Made by a program: the position numbers and the translations under genes. From Bacteroidota bacterium (GTDB lineage: Bacteria > Bacteroidota > Bacteroidia > 2-12-FULL-35-15): a DNA stretch of 47,134 nt. The stretch lies in assembly GCA_017303895.1 (NCBI GenBank), contig JAFLBF010000021.1, forward strand, positions 1 to 47,134, given 5' to 3'. Under the pieces are notes generated by a model. It did no database searches, was not told the origin of the DNA, and saw only the letters and a program-made list of their open reading frames with translations. How positions within the stretch are numbered: the stretch's first letter is position 1; every line of letters starts with the position of its first letter. This document shows positions 12,533 through 22,658 of this stretch, piece by piece.

Positions 12533-15235
12533 CTAACTTCCTATCATCTTCTTGATCTCGTTCAGTTTCATCAAGGCTTCTACAGGAGTTAAGGTATTGA
12601 TATCGGTCTTTTCCAACTCATCCTTGATGTTCTCCAATACCGGATCATTCAACTGAAAAAAGCTTAATTGCATATTGTCCTGCAAAGGAGCTATGGCCGG
12701 CTGAAAATTTTTGACAGCTCGTTCGGAACTTTCAACTTTGAACGTTGAACTTTTCCCTCCTCTTTCTCGCTGACTTTCCAATTCCGTTAAGATCTGATTG
12801 GCTCTATCCAACACCTTTTTGGGCATACCTGCCATCTTCGCCACATGAATACCAAAGCTGTGTTCGCTTCCTCCCGGCACCAACTTACGCATGAACAACA
12901 CTTTATTGTTGATCTCTTTTACTGAAACATTAAAATTCTTGATACGCTTCATGGTCTGCGTCATCTCATTCAACTCATGATAATGTGTTGCAAACAATGT
13001 TTTGGCTTTAGCCGTAGGGTGCTCATGAATAAACTCCGCTATGGCCCAGGCAATGGAAATACCATCATAGGTGCTTGTTCCTCTTCCGATCTCATCCAGC
13101 AAGATCAAACTTCTATCGGAAAGGTTATTCAAAATGCTGGCCGTTTCATTCATCTCCACCATAAAAGTTGATTCACCCGATGAGATGTTATCGGATGCAC
13201 CCACACGTGTAAATACTTTATCTACGATCCCAATATTGGCATGCTTAGCAGGAACAAAACTTCCCATTTGCGCCATCAATACGATCAAAGCGGTTTGACG
13301 TAATAATGCCGACTTACCACTCATGTTCGGACCGGTGATCATAATGATCTGTTGTGTTTCATTATCGAGATACACATCATTCGCAATGTACTCCTCTCCT
13401 ACCGGCAATTGTTTTTCGATCACAGGATGGCGGCCATCTTTAATGTCCAACACTTTTGAGTCTAAAATATGCGGACGTACATAATTATTTTTTTGTGCAA
13501 TACCTGCAAACGACAACAAACAATCCAATCGTCCGATCAATGCTGCATTCAGCTGTATCACCGGAATATAATCCGTTAAGGCAATGATCACATCATTGAA
13601 CAAACGGGCTTCCAGCGCCATGATCTTTTCTTCGGCACCTAATATCTTTTCTTCGTATTGCTTTAATTCTTCAGTGATATATCGTTCGGCATTCGTAAGT
13701 GTTTGCTTACGCATCCACTCAGCAGGCACTTTATCTTTATGTGTATTGGTCACTTCCAGATAATAGCCAAACACATTGTTGAAGGCTACTTTCAAGGAAG
13801 GAATACCTGTGCGTTCACTTTCACGCTGTTGTATCTGCAATAAATAATCTTTACCGGAATAAGAGATCTTTCGAAGGTCATCCAGCTCCGCATTCACCCC
13901 TTCTGCAATCACATTTCCTTTCGCCACCAAATACGGAGGATCGGCTGTTAGCTCGCGTTCAATGCGTTCTACCACCGACTTACAAGGATTCAACTGCTCT
14001 CCTATCTTTTTCAAAGAAACATTATTGGATGCTTCGCATGCTTGTTTGATGGGAGCAATAGCGCTCAATGCTCGTTTTAACTGCACCACTTCTTTTGGTG
14101 AGATGCGTGTGGTTGCTACTTTCGAAATGATACGCTCCAGATCACCGATCTGTTCTAGTTGTTCATTCAACTGAAGGATCAATTCCTGATCGTTCAAGAA
14201 ATGTTCTACCACATCCAAGCGCTCTTCAATAGGTGCTTTATCTTTTAAAGGTAATGCCAGCCAACGTTTGAGCATACGCGATCCCATCGGAGAGATCGTA
14301 TGATCGATTATATCGATGAGCGTGCGTGCATTATCATTGGCAGAACCAAACAACTCCAGATTGCGGATCGTAAAACGGTCCAGCCACACATATTTATCTT
14401 CTTCAATACGCGAAAGCGTACTGATGTGTTTTACTTTATCGTGTTGTGTATCGGCCAGGTAATGCAATGCTGCACCTGCCGCAATTATGCCTTGCTCCAG
14501 ATTCTCTACCCCAAAACCTTTTAATGATTTTGTACCGAAATGTTTTAACAACGACTCTGTTCCAAACTCCAATGTAAATGCCCAATCATCCAATCCGTAG
14601 TTGTAGAACTTATCGCCAAACACTTCAAAGAAGTGTTTCTTTTTGTTCTTTTGAAACAACACTTCTGTTGGACGGAAACTTTGTAATAATTTATCGATGT
14701 ACTCCAAACTTCCCTGTGCTACTAGGAATTCACCTGTTGACACATCCAGAAAAGAAACACCTGCTTCGGCAGCACCATTTTTAGGCGATGGAGCCGGATT
14801 GATATACACACTTGCTAAAAAGTTATTGGCTTTATGATCCAACACTTTATCATTGTAAGACACACCCGGAGTTACCAATTCGGTAACACCACGCTTTACA
14901 ATGGTCTTGGTCATTTTAGGATCTTCCAGCTGATCGCAAATAGCAACCCGCTGTCCGGCACGCACCAGTTTAGGAAGATAAGAATCCAGGGAATGATGAG
15001 GAAAACCGGCCAGCTCAATATACGAAGCATAACCGTTGGCACGCTTGGTAAGCACAATGCCTAAAATGTTGGCTGCTTTCACGGCATCCTGACCGAATGT
15101 TTCGTAAAAATCGCCTACACGAAACAACAACAAGGCATCCGGATATTTCGCCTTGATACTGTTGTATTGTTTCATCAATGGAGTTTCTGCTCCCTCTGCA
15201 CTTGCTTTTTTACCAGCTGCTTTTTCCTTTGCCAT
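12533..15235 (-). CDS. mutS: DNA mismatch repair protein MutS
   Basis: The 900-aa protein, of typical MutS length, recognises base mismatches and small loops and starts repair with MutL. The mismatch-binding Phe-x-Glu motif is in VGDFYETF (about residue 43). Connector, lever and clamp regions follow. The ATPase has the P-loop TGPNMSGKS (about 630), Walker [16 protein letters not shown] (about 712) and ATHYHEL. QLSFF near residue 860 fits a beta-clamp-binding motif. The N-terminus has an extra Lys/Ala-rich stretch of about 20 residues. GTG (15238) and ATG (15235) are adjacent; ATG is preferred. It is divergent from the glycosyltransferase gene. Confidence 0.97.
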   Translation of the reverse strand: MAKEKAAGKKASAEGAETPLMKQYNSIKAKYPDALLLFRVGDFYETFGQDAVKAANILGIVLTKRANGYASYIELAGFPHHSLDSYLPKLVRAGQRVAICDQLEDPKMTKTIVKRGVTELVTPGVSYNDKVLDHKANNFLASVYINPAPSPKNGAAEAGVSFLDVSTGEFLVAQGSLEYIDKLLQSFRPTEVLFQKNKKKHFFEVFGDKFYNYGLDDWAFTLEFGTESLLKHFGTKSLKGFGVENLEQGIIAAGAALHYLADTQHDKVKHISTLSRIEEDKYVWLDRFTIRNLELFGSANDNARTLIDIIDHTISPMGSRMLKRWLALPLKDKAPIEERLDVVEHFLNDQELILQLNEQLEQIGDLERIISKVATTRISPKEVVQLKRALSAIAPIKQACEASNNVSLKKIGEQLNPCKSVVERIERELTADPPYLVAKGNVIAEGVNAELDDLRKISYSGKDYLLQIQQRESERTGIPSLKVAFNNVFGYYLEVTNTHKDKVPAEWMRKQTLTNAERYITEELKQYEEKILGAEEKIMALEARLFNDVIIALTDYIPVIQLNAALIGRLDCLLSFAGIAQKNNYVRPHILDSKVLDIKDGRHPVIEKQLPVGEEYIANDVYLDNETQQIIMITGPNMSGKSALLRQTALIVLMAQMGSFVPAKHANIGIVDKVFTRVGASDNISSGESTFMVEMNETASILNNLSDRSLILLDEIGRGTSTYDGISIAWAIAEFIHEHPTAKAKTLFATHYHELNEMTQTMKRIKNFNVSVKEINNKVLFMRKLVPGGSEHSFGIHVAKMAGMPKKVLDRANQILTELESQRERGGKSSTFKVESSERAVKNFQPAIAPLQDNMQLSFFQLNDPVLENIKDELEKTDINTLTPVEALMKLNEIKKMIGS

Positions 15236-15304
15236 CACGGTAAAAATACAAAACCTTAAAATAGTATAAATGCAAAGTTTTTAACAATTTTGAGCAAATT
15301 CGAT

Positions 15305-15312
15305 TAGATTTG
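15305..15312 (+). promoter_or_regulatory. -7 box of the glycosyltransferase gene
   Basis: TAGATTTG matches TAnnTTTG exactly and lies 10 bp before the ATG at 15322, so the leader would be very short. Confidence 0.45.
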
Positions 15313-15321
15313 TAAACAAGA

Positions 15322-16752
15322 ATGAACCAGCCGGGAAACAGCATTTATACCACATTCAGAACCAAATGGATAAGCGATATCCGTTTCTGGATACTGCTGT
15401 TCTTTGTGATCCGTTTGTATGGCATTACCGATGCGCCTATTGAGGTAGCACATAATTGGCGACAAACATTCACCAACCTTGTTGCACGAAGTTTTCTGGA
15501 AGTGGATCCCAACATCCTTTATCCCAAAGCGCCTATTTATGGTAACAACAGCGGTGTGGTAGGCACCGAATTTCCCTTGCTCAACTACTTCATTTTTTTG
15601 ATCGCTAAGTTAGCCGGCTATGCGCATTGGTATGGTCGACTGATCAACCTGATTGTTACTTCTATCGGATTGTTTTATTTCTTCAAGATCGTTGAACGTT
15701 ATATCAATTACAAGATCGCCTTTAATGCCACCATGATCCTAATGTGCTCCATCTGGTTCATTTTTGCACGCAAATCCATGCCCGATACCTTTAGCATTTC
15801 CATTCTGCTGATTGGTTTGTATCATGGACTCACTTATTTTAGAACAGGTGCTTTTCATCATATTTTTTTATATCTGCTCTTTGCAAGCATTGGCATCCTC
15901 TGCAAGATCCCCGGACTTTATCTTTTAGGTATTTTTCTGTTGCCTTTTATTGATACGAATATTCCGGCACAACGAAAACTCATCTTCGGAATGGCATCGG
16001 TAGTGGTGCTCGGACTGGTTTATTTCTGGTATTTTCAATGGGTACCTTACCTGGAAAGTATTGAAGGCAATCAATTGTATTTCCCCCGCAGCTTGCAGGA
16101 TGGTTTTGTGGAAGTGGTGGATCGCATCGGGCTTACACTGGAACGCTTTTATTTTAGCTCCTTCCAGAGCTTCATTGCCTTCGCCTTCTTTTTGGCAGGA
16201 CTCTATTTTATGATCCGTCATAAACAAAATCAGGCCTTGTTGGTTTATAGTGCATTGACATTTGTATTTGTTCTTTTCATTTTAAAGACCGGTTTTGTTT
16301 TTCCATTGCACAGCTATTACATTGTGCCTTACACACCTGTAATGGCGATCATAGCAGCATACGCACTGGAGCAGATCAAAAATAACCGCTACAGAACAAT
16401 CGCTTTGTTTGTGTTGGTTGTTGAAGCATTAGCCAATCAGCAGGATGACTTGCGCTGGAAAGAAAGCGAAGCCTACAAACTAAAGCTGGAAGAGATAGCC
16501 GACCGGGTAACAAATGCTAATGAGCTAATTGCGATCAACGGAGGGGAAAGTCCTCAACAAATTTACTTCACACACCGCAAGGGATGGCGATTGAGCAATG
16601 AGCAGGTGCTGAATAAAGAATTTATACAACAAATAGCAAAACAAGGCTGCAAATGCTTATTTTTGAATAAAAATGAGATTGATGTAAAGGCTGCAAATCT
16701 TGATCTTGTTCCGGTATATGAAGATGCCCATTACATTGTTTATCAGTTATAA
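15322..16752 (+). CDS. GT39-like membrane glycosyltransferase
   Basis: The 476-aa protein has about ten membrane segments. The first periplasmic loop contains an acidic residue and the WRQT motif (IEVAHNWRQTFT, about residues 40-51), typical of ArnT/PMT-like enzymes that transfer a sugar from a polyprenyl-phosphate donor. RLINL and RKSMPDTFS later in the protein are also conserved-looking. The C-terminal about 100 residues form a soluble domain. Acceptor and sugar cannot be told. It sits just upstream of the RNA methyltransferase gene (6 bp), probably one transcript, with no functional link apparent. Confidence 0.8.
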   Translation: MNQPGNSIYTTFRTKWISDIRFWILLFFVIRLYGITDAPIEVAHNWRQTFTNLVARSFLEVDPNILYPKAPIYGNNSGVVGTEFPLLNYFIFLIAKLAGYAHWYGRLINLIVTSIGLFYFFKIVERYINYKIAFNATMILMCSIWFIFARKSMPDTFSISILLIGLYHGLTYFRTGAFHHIFLYLLFASIGILCKIPGLYLLGIFLLPFIDTNIPAQRKLIFGMASVVVLGLVYFWYFQWVPYLESIEGNQLYFPRSLQDGFVEVVDRIGLTLERFYFSSFQSFIAFAFFLAGLYFMIRHKQNQALLVYSALTFVFVLFILKTGFVFPLHSYYIVPYTPVMAIIAAYALEQIKNNRYRTIALFVLVVEALANQQDDLRWKESEAYKLKLEEIADRVTNANELIAINGGESPQQIYFTHRKGWRLSNEQVLNKEFIQQIAKQGCKCLFLNKNEIDVKAANLDLVPVYEDAHYIVYQL

Positions 16753-16758
16753 TTAGAT

Positions 16759-17286
16759 ATGAGAAAGTTAAAGAACGAAGAATTAGGACGCAAAACGGTG
16801 GAAGAGTTCAAAGAAGCTCCAAAGACCCCTGTGATCATTGTTCTTGATAATGTTCGCAGTTTGAACAACGTTGGTTCTGTTTTTAGAACTGCCGATGCTT
16901 TTCTTATCGAAGCCGTATATCTATGCGGAATAACAGGCACACCTCCCAATAAAGAGATCCAGAAAACAGCTTTGGGTGCTACCGAAAGTATTGCCTGGAA
17001 ATATTTCAAGAATACCATGGATGCTGTTGAAGAATTAAAACAGCAGGACTTTTTAGTATATGCCGTTGAGCAAGCGGAATCGGCTATTATGCTCAACAAC
17101 TTTATGCCTAGCCGCAAACAAAAAATTGCTATCATTTTTGGAAATGAGGTAAAAGGTGTGGCGCAAGATGTAATTGATGCCAGTACCGATGTGATCGAAA
17201 TTCCACAAGTAGGCACCAAACATTCCCTCAACATTGCGGTATCCGTTGGTATCGTGATGTGGGATCTGTATTTAAAAATTAAGTAA
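16759..17286 (+). CDS. SpoU/TrmH-family RNA 2'-O-methyltransferase
   Basis: This 175-aa protein has all three SPOUT knot motifs: LDNVRSLNNVGSVFRTADA (about 32-50), IIFGNEVKGV (about 124-133) and IEIPQVGTKHSLNIAVSVGI (about 145-164). The Asn-Asn-Val-Gly and Asn-Glu residues bind RNA and S-adenosylmethionine in the family. It methylates a ribose in tRNA or rRNA; the exact site cannot be assigned. It has no N-terminal substrate-binding domain, so it is a minimal form close to TrmL or small TrmH relatives. It probably shares a transcript with the upstream glycosyltransferase gene. Confidence 0.9.
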   Translation: MRKLKNEELGRKTVEEFKEAPKTPVIIVLDNVRSLNNVGSVFRTADAFLIEAVYLCGITGTPPNKEIQKTALGATESIAWKYFKNTMDAVEELKQQDFLVYAVEQAESAIMLNNFMPSRKQKIAIIFGNEVKGVAQDVIDASTDVIEIPQVGTKHSLNIAVSVGIVMWDLYLKIK

Positions 17287-17402
17287 TAAGTACAGGATAT
17301 TAAGTATTAGGAGATCGTCCCTTTTTAACCATTATCATTTTCGTTTATCAAACAGGCTGAGTACAGAATATCCTTGTACCTGATACTTGCTACGTTGTAC
17401 TT
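17284..17402. repeat. Second copy of the TACTT-rich intergenic repeat, in inverted pair
   Basis: AGTACAGGATATTAAGTATT (17286 on) is roughly the reverse complement of the words at 17372-17400 (TTGTACCTGATACTTGCTAC), so the two could pair. The same words occur at 12460-12532. No gene is seen in this gap. Confidence 0.4.
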
Positions 17403-17415
17403 TTTTCTATATTTG
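17387..17415 (+). promoter_or_regulatory. Promoter of the DUF1761 gene
   Basis: TTG (17387-17389) and TATATTTG (17408-17415, exact TAnnTTTG) are 18 bp apart and 23 bp upstream of the ATG. The -33 part is supplied by the dispersed repeat. Confidence 0.5.
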
Positions 17416-17437
17416 ATAAACTCTAAATCTTAACACT

Positions 17438-17938
17438 ATGCAAGTAAATTTTTTAGTATTGCTGATAGCAGCGGTGGTACCGATGATCGTAGGATTTATC
17501 TGGTACAATCCAAAAACATTGGGAACAGCCTGGATGAAGGCAGCCGAAGTGAGTGAAGACAAAATGAAAGGCGCCAACATGGCACTGATCTTTGGTTTGA
17601 GCTTCGTATTTGCTTATTTACTAGCCATGGCCGAACAATTCATGGTGATCCATCAATACCATGTGTATTCGATCTTTCAAGGCGACCCAACCATGAGCGA
17701 TCCGAATTCGGCTACATCATTAATGATCAATGATTTTATGGCGAAATATGGAAATAACTTCCGCACCTTTAAACATGGAGCCTTGCATGGAACAATTGCA
17801 GGACTATTTGTAGCCTTACCGATTATTGGTACCAATGCTTTGTTTGAACGCAAAAGCTTTAAATACATTTTTATTAATGCCGGCTACTGGACCATCACTT
17901 TAGCATTAATGGGTGGTGTGATCTGTGCGTTTGCTTAA
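17438..17938 (+). CDS. DUF1761 family membrane protein
   Basis: This 166-aa protein has four membrane segments (about 4-22, 47-66, 120-138 and 146-165). The N-terminal pattern MIVGFIWYNPKTLGTAWMKA and the closing GYWTITLALMGGVI are characteristic of the DUF1761 family, whose function is unknown. It is a single-gene unit with its own promoter, and ends at a strong two-way terminator shared with pntB. Confidence 0.8.
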   Translation: MQVNFLVLLIAAVVPMIVGFIWYNPKTLGTAWMKAAEVSEDKMKGANMALIFGLSFVFAYLLAMAEQFMVIHQYHVYSIFQGDPTMSDPNSATSLMINDFMAKYGNNFRTFKHGALHGTIAGLFVALPIIGTNALFERKSFKYIFINAGYWTITLALMGGVICAFA

Positions 17939-17957
17939 TGCATTTTATTTATAAACG

Positions 17958-17986
17958 AAACGCCCCGAAAATTTCGGGGCGTTTTT
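17958..17986. terminator. Bidirectional terminator between DUF1761 and pntB
   Basis: CGCCCCGAAA and TTTCGGGGCG form a perfect stem, flanked by AAA on the left and TTTTTT on the right. It can end the rightward DUF1761 transcript and the leftward pntAB transcript. Confidence 0.85.
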
Positions 17987-18021
17987 TATCTTACATCTTT
18001 TATCAAATATCTTACATCTAC

Positions 18022-19425
18022 TTAAGCTTTCAAATAGCTTAGCAATTTCTCAACGCTGGCTTTTGCATCGCCATACAACATTTCTGAGTTTGGTTTGTAG
18101 AATAGTGGATTGTCTTCTCCTGAATATCCTGCGCTCATAGAACGTTTCATGATAATTACTTTCTCTGCCTTCCATGCTTCAATTACCGGCATACCGTAAA
18201 TTGAACTTGCTGGATCGTCTTGCGCACTTGGGTTTACCACATCGTTCGCACCAATTACCATCACCACATCTGTATCCGGCATATCATCATTGATCTCATC
18301 CATTTCCAATACAATATCATAAGGAACATTCGCTTCTGCTAACAATACATTCATGTGACCAGGTAAACGTCCTGCCACAGGATGAATCGCAAAACGTACG
18401 TTCTTACCTGCTTTACGTAAAGTTTGTACCATATCGTAAATCGGGTATTGCGCTTTTGCTACCGCCATTCCATAACCCGGAACAATCACTACTGATTTTG
18501 CTTCTTTTAAAAGTGCTGCTACTTCTTCGTGGTTTAATGCGGTTACTTCTCCTTCCATTGCTTTTTTCTCACCACCTGAACCATTTCCTGATCCGCTAGC
18601 AAAAATTACAGAGAAGAAAGGACGGTTCATCGCATGACACATGTGCATTGAAAGAATTGCTCCGGAGCTACCAACCAAAGCACCTGTTACAATTAACAAG
18701 TCGTTACCCAACATAAAACCTGCTGCTGATGCTGCCCAACCTGAATAAGAGTTCAACATAGAAACAACCACCGGCATGTCACCTCCACCAATCGCCATTA
18801 CCAATACAATTCCAATGAATGATGCAATAGCTGTCATGATCATCAGGTATAACATTCCTTCTGTTCCATGTGCTCTGCAAAACAACACACCAAGAGCGAT
18901 ACATACCAATAAAAGGATCAAGTTCATAGTTTGTAAACCTTTAAAACTCCATGGTTTGGAAGGTACTTTACCATCTAATTTTCCCCAGGCAATGATTGAA
19001 CCTGTGAATGTGATGGCTCCAATGAAGATCCCTGCAAACACCTCCACCAAGTGAATGATGTGTGCTGCGCCTGTTAATTCATGACTTTTAGGATCCAAAT
19101 AAGAACCAAAACCAACCAATACAGCGGCTAATCCCACAAAGCTGTGAAGGATAGCCACCAACTGCGGCATGGAAGTCATTTCTACTTTACGTGCCAACAT
19201 CAAACCTATTACAGATGCAATGGCAATGGCACCTATGATGTACACATGTCCGGCAACACCCTGACCTAATACAGTAGCAATAATGGCTACGATCATACCT
19301 ACAATTCCGTAAACGACACCGCGTTTTGCCGACTCTTGTGAGGACAATCCTCCTAAACTTAAAATAAACAGAATACTTGCAAATAAGTAAGCTGCTGTTT
19401 GTATTTCTTTTGCTAAAACTATCAT
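18022..19425 (-). CDS. pntB: NAD(P) transhydrogenase subunit beta
   Basis: The 467-aa protein is the beta subunit of proton-translocating transhydrogenase, which makes NADPH from NADH using the proton gradient. About nine membrane segments (dII) fill residues 1-270. The NADP-binding dIII domain follows from about 290, with [17 protein letters not shown], the inverted-site motif [19 protein letters not shown] and a closing [12 protein letters not shown]. Length is normal. It is downstream of pntA with a 91-bp gap and ends at the terminator near 17970. Confidence 0.95.
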   Translation of the reverse strand: MIVLAKEIQTAAYLFASILFILSLGGLSSQESAKRGVVYGIVGMIVAIIATVLGQGVAGHVYIIGAIAIASVIGLMLARKVEMTSMPQLVAILHSFVGLAAVLVGFGSYLDPKSHELTGAAHIIHLVEVFAGIFIGAITFTGSIIAWGKLDGKVPSKPWSFKGLQTMNLILLLVCIALGVLFCRAHGTEGMLYLMIMTAIASFIGIVLVMAIGGGDMPVVVSMLNSYSGWAASAAGFMLGNDLLIVTGALVGSSGAILSMHMCHAMNRPFFSVIFASGSGNGSGGEKKAMEGEVTALNHEEVAALLKEAKSVVIVPGYGMAVAKAQYPIYDMVQTLRKAGKNVRFAIHPVAGRLPGHMNVLLAEANVPYDIVLEMDEINDDMPDTDVVMVIGANDVVNPSAQDDPASSIYGMPVIEAWKAEKVIIMKRSMSAGYSGEDNPLFYKPNSEMLYGDAKASVEKLLSYLKA

Positions 19426-19516
19426 AATAATTTTTTATCTCATTAATTTTTATTCCGTTTAAACTTCCCCTTTAACGTTCAAGGGATTTATCCACCGAAG
19501 CCTTGGCGTAGGTGGG

Positions 19517-21064
19517 TCATTTCTTAAACATTTTCAACATACGGTGTGTCACCACGAAACCACCAACAATATTGATGCTGGCGATCAAAATAGCAATGAA
19601 TGCTAAAATGGTCATCGGGTTCGAAAGATCATCGGTTGTTTGCAACAAACCACCCACCACAATGATACCGCTGATGGCATTCGTTACCGCCATTAATGGT
19701 GTGTGTAATGAATGTGCTACGTTAGTGATCAACTGCCAACCAACAAATACTGCTAAAATAAATACCGTGAAATGTTGAATAAAATCAGCAGGTGCATATT
19801 TACCTACCAGCAATAATAGAACACCTACCACTCCTAAACGGATAAGCATGGACATTGCTGCCTTTTTTGATTTTTCTTCTTCCGATACTTTTAATTCTTC
19901 AGCTGTTGGCGCTGCGACTTTCTTCGCACCACCACCTGCTGTTGGACTTACCGGAAGTGGAGCCGGTGGCCAATTGATCTTACCATTATGGGTTACCATT
20001 GCTCTTGACACAACAGCATCTTCCATATCAATTTTGAATTTTTCGGCTTTACCCATATCATCCAAAAGGTGACATAAGTTATTTCCGTATAACTGAGAAG
20101 CTTGATTTGGTAATTGATTCAATTTACCAACAATGGTTACACCATTAGGTGTTGTATATACTTCTCCATTTTTTGTATAAGCACAGTTACCACCAGTAGA
20201 GGCAGCCAGATCGACAATGACTGAACCCGGTTTCATGGCTTCCACATGGTAATCCATGATCAACTTAGGAGCAGGCTTACCAGGGATCTGAGCAGTGGTA
20301 ATGATAATATCAACTTCTTTAGCTTGTTCTAAGAACAATTTCATTTCCGCCTCAATGAATTCTTTACTCATTTCTTTTGAGTAACCTGATGAGGTTGCAC
20401 CATCTTCTTCAATTTCTACTGTTAAGAAAGTAGCACCCATGGATTCAATTTGTTCCGCCACTTCTTTACGTGTATCGAATGCACGAACAATAGCGCCTAA
20501 TGAGTTGGCAGCACCAATGGCAGCTAAACCTGCTACACCGGCACCCACCACTAATACTTTAGCAGGTTCTACTTTACCTGCAGCAGTGATCTGACCATTC
20601 AGGAATCGTCCGAAATGGAAGGATCCTTCGATCACCGCTCTATATCCGGCAATGTTTGCCATGGATGAAAGCACATCCATTTTTTGTGCTCTGGAAATAC
20701 GAGGGATCGCATCCATTGCAATGGCATTTACTTTTTTATCCGCTAGCTTTTGAAGCAATGCTTGATTTTGTGCAGGCCATAAATAACTCAAGGTTACCAA
20801 ACCTTCACGCATCATGTCCACCTCTTCCATTGAAGGTTCTTTTACCTTCAATACAATGTCTGAATTACCATAAATTTCAGCAGCTGTAGCAACTATCTTT
20901 GCTCCTGCTTCTTCAAAATCTTTATCAGAAAAGTTCGCTTTTGCTCCGGCACCTTTCTGAATATACACTTCAAAACCTTGTTTTTGAAGTCGTTTAACAG
21001 TTTTGGGAGTAGCCGCTACCCTTAACTCACTTGGAAAAATTTCCGATGGAATACCTACCTTCAT
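19517..21064 (-). CDS. pntA: NAD(P) transhydrogenase subunit alpha (fused form)
   Basis: This 515-aa protein has the NAD-binding dI domain (about 1-375) starting [19 protein letters not shown] and with the nucleotide-binding turn GAGVAG (174-179), like alanine dehydrogenase. A Pro/Ala/Lys-rich linker (about 378-400) follows, then four membrane segments (about 410-515). The two parts are separate genes (PntAA/PntAB) in some bacteria and fused here as in E. coli. It works with PntB in the inner membrane. It is the first gene of the pntAB pair. Confidence 0.95.
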   Translation of the reverse strand: MKVGIPSEIFPSELRVAATPKTVKRLQKQGFEVYIQKGAGAKANFSDKDFEEAGAKIVATAAEIYGNSDIVLKVKEPSMEEVDMMREGLVTLSYLWPAQNQALLQKLADKKVNAIAMDAIPRISRAQKMDVLSSMANIAGYRAVIEGSFHFGRFLNGQITAAGKVEPAKVLVVGAGVAGLAAIGAANSLGAIVRAFDTRKEVAEQIESMGATFLTVEIEEDGATSSGYSKEMSKEFIEAEMKLFLEQAKEVDIIITTAQIPGKPAPKLIMDYHVEAMKPGSVIVDLAASTGGNCAYTKNGEVYTTPNGVTIVGKLNQLPNQASQLYGNNLCHLLDDMGKAEKFKIDMEDAVVSRAMVTHNGKINWPPAPLPVSPTAGGGAKKVAAPTAEELKVSEEEKSKKAAMSMLIRLGVVGVLLLLVGKYAPADFIQHFTVFILAVFVGWQLITNVAHSLHTPLMAVTNAISGIIVVGGLLQTTDDLSNPMTILAFIAILIASINIVGGFVVTHRMLKMFKK

Positions 21065-21210
21065 AATTGAATTCTATTTGGGTTTACTTGGTTTTTGTAA
21101 ACTAAATTTGAGCTTGCAAAATAAGAAAATTTTCATGGATTGACCAAAAAATCGGCATTAACTTGGAATTATGTTTTGGCGCTTCCGCACAACATATTTT
21201 ACACTGATTT

Positions 21211-22074
21211 TCAGCGCTTTATCGCCTTATCGGGATAGTCGGTAATGATCCCATCCACTCCCATTTGCCGGAGTTTATCCATGTCAGACAGCTCATTCAC
21301 GGTCCACACCAGCACTTTTACACCTTTGGCATGTGCCTGAAAAATGGTTTTCTTCTTGATCAATTTGAGGTTCGGATTGTACATATAAGGAGCGAATCCC
21401 AATTTTTTGATGTTCTTTTTAAACGACTTCAGATTCGCCACCAGCAAACCTGTGCGGATGGATGGTGCTTTTTGATGTACCTCCTGCAAACATCTTCTAT
21501 CGAAAGATTGAATGAGGATACGCTCATTGATATTAAATAGCTTTAACTCTTTCAATAGAAGATCAACAATTATTTCAGGAGCAGGATGATAGCGACCTTG
21601 TGTGATCTTGCGGCTTTTGATCTCGATGTTGTAATGCACAAGTGGCAAGTGATTCGTTTTGCAAAACAGATCGATGCTATCGATCACATCGCGCAACAAA
21701 GGTTTGTATTGAGGAGAAGTGATCTGCTCCGCAAACTTAGGATGCATTCGTTTTCCGCAATCGTATTGTTTGATAGAATCGTATGTAAGATGATATAGAT
21801 TTCCCTTCTTGCTTTTTTTCACTGCAGTACCATCAGGCTTACTACAGATCTTCGGATTGAACCAGGGCTCATGCGACACCAGCACTTGCGAATCCTGTGA
21901 GATGACAACATCTAGCTCAATGGCATGCACTCCTGCTTTCACCGCTTCTTTAAACGCAAGGATGGTGTTCTCCGGATACTTTCCTCTAAAGCCACGATGT
22001 CCATGCACCTGAAAAAAAACTTCCTGTGCAAAGGAGCTGAGTGAAAGCAATAAGAGAAAAAATAAATGACGCAT
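21211..22074 (-). CDS. Secreted glycerophosphodiester phosphodiesterase
   Basis: The 287-aa protein has a short signal peptide (MRHLFFLLLLSLSSFAQ), so it should act in the periplasm or outside. The GDPD fold shows HGHRGFRGKYPENT (catalytic His and Arg), IELDVVISQD (metal-binding Glu and Asp), VSHEPW (second catalytic His), NIEIKS and the closing VWTVNE...DGIITDYPD. It hydrolyses glycerophosphodiesters from phospholipid turnover to glycerol-3-phosphate and an alcohol. It is divergent from the YkgJ-type gene with about 58 bp between them. Confidence 0.92.
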   Translation of the reverse strand: MRHLFFLLLLSLSSFAQEVFFQVHGHRGFRGKYPENTILAFKEAVKAGVHAIELDVVISQDSQVLVSHEPWFNPKICSKPDGTAVKKSKKGNLYHLTYDSIKQYDCGKRMHPKFAEQITSPQYKPLLRDVIDSIDLFCKTNHLPLVHYNIEIKSRKITQGRYHPAPEIIVDLLLKELKLFNINERILIQSFDRRCLQEVHQKAPSIRTGLLVANLKSFKKNIKKLGFAPYMYNPNLKLIKKKTIFQAHAKGVKVLVWTVNELSDMDKLRQMGVDGIITDYPDKAIKR

Positions 22075-22132
22075 GCCACAAAAATAGTTTTTAATCGCAA
22101 TGGATGTTTGTTAATTTCGCAGGGAAATACAA

Positions 22133-22618
22133 ATGATGGACTTAAGTAATTTAAAAGAAAAAGCAAAGAATGCCGAACCGGCCAATAAAAAGCTGTTCGA
22201 CAAACTCAAAAAAAAGAAGCCAAAAGATCTGGATGATGTTGTACATGCTTTGCATGAGGAAGCATTTGAAAAGATAGATTGTTTGCAATGTGCCAACTGT
22301 TGCAAAACAACCAGTCCTATTTTTAAAGACATCGATATCGATAGAATTTCCAAACGATTAAAAATGCGTCCGGGCGATTTTATTGGCAAATACCTGCACA
22401 TGGATGAAGACAATGATTATGTGCTGAATGTAGCACCTTGCCCATTCCTTGATCCGGAGAATTATTGTTTGATCTATGACGACCGCCCAACAGCTTGCAG
22501 AGAATATCCGCATACCAATAGAAAACGTTTTTATCAATTGCTGGACCTCACCATGAAGAACACCGAAATCTGTCCTGCTGTATTTGATATTGTGGAAGAG
22601 ATGAAGAAGAAATATTAA
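22133..22618 (+). CDS. YkgJ-family cysteine-cluster protein
   Basis: This 161-aa protein has a cysteine pattern CLQCANCCK (about 44-52), CPFLDPENYCLIYDDRP with a further TACREYP, and a late ICPAVF, which matches the YkgJ/CxxCxxCC family of putative zinc- or iron-sulfur-binding proteins. The biochemical role is unsettled. The N-terminal about 35 residues are Lys-rich and helical. Two adjacent ATGs open the frame. A candidate -7 box (TAATTTCG) lies near 22111. No functional link to neighbours is apparent. Confidence 0.85.
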   Translation: MMDLSNLKEKAKNAEPANKKLFDKLKKKKPKDLDDVVHALHEEAFEKIDCLQCANCCKTTSPIFKDIDIDRISKRLKMRPGDFIGKYLHMDEDNDYVLNVAPCPFLDPENYCLIYDDRPTACREYPHTNRKRFYQLLDLTMKNTEICPAVFDIVEEMKKKY

Positions 22619-22630
22619 ATTCCTATTTTG

Positions 22631-22638
22631 TATATTTG
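22631..22638 (+). promoter_or_regulatory. -7 box of the T9SS propeller gene
   Basis: TATATTTG matches TAnnTTTG exactly, 20 bp before the ATG at 22659. Confidence 0.5.
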
Positions 22639-22658
22639 GTATTCCTAACAAAAAAATA

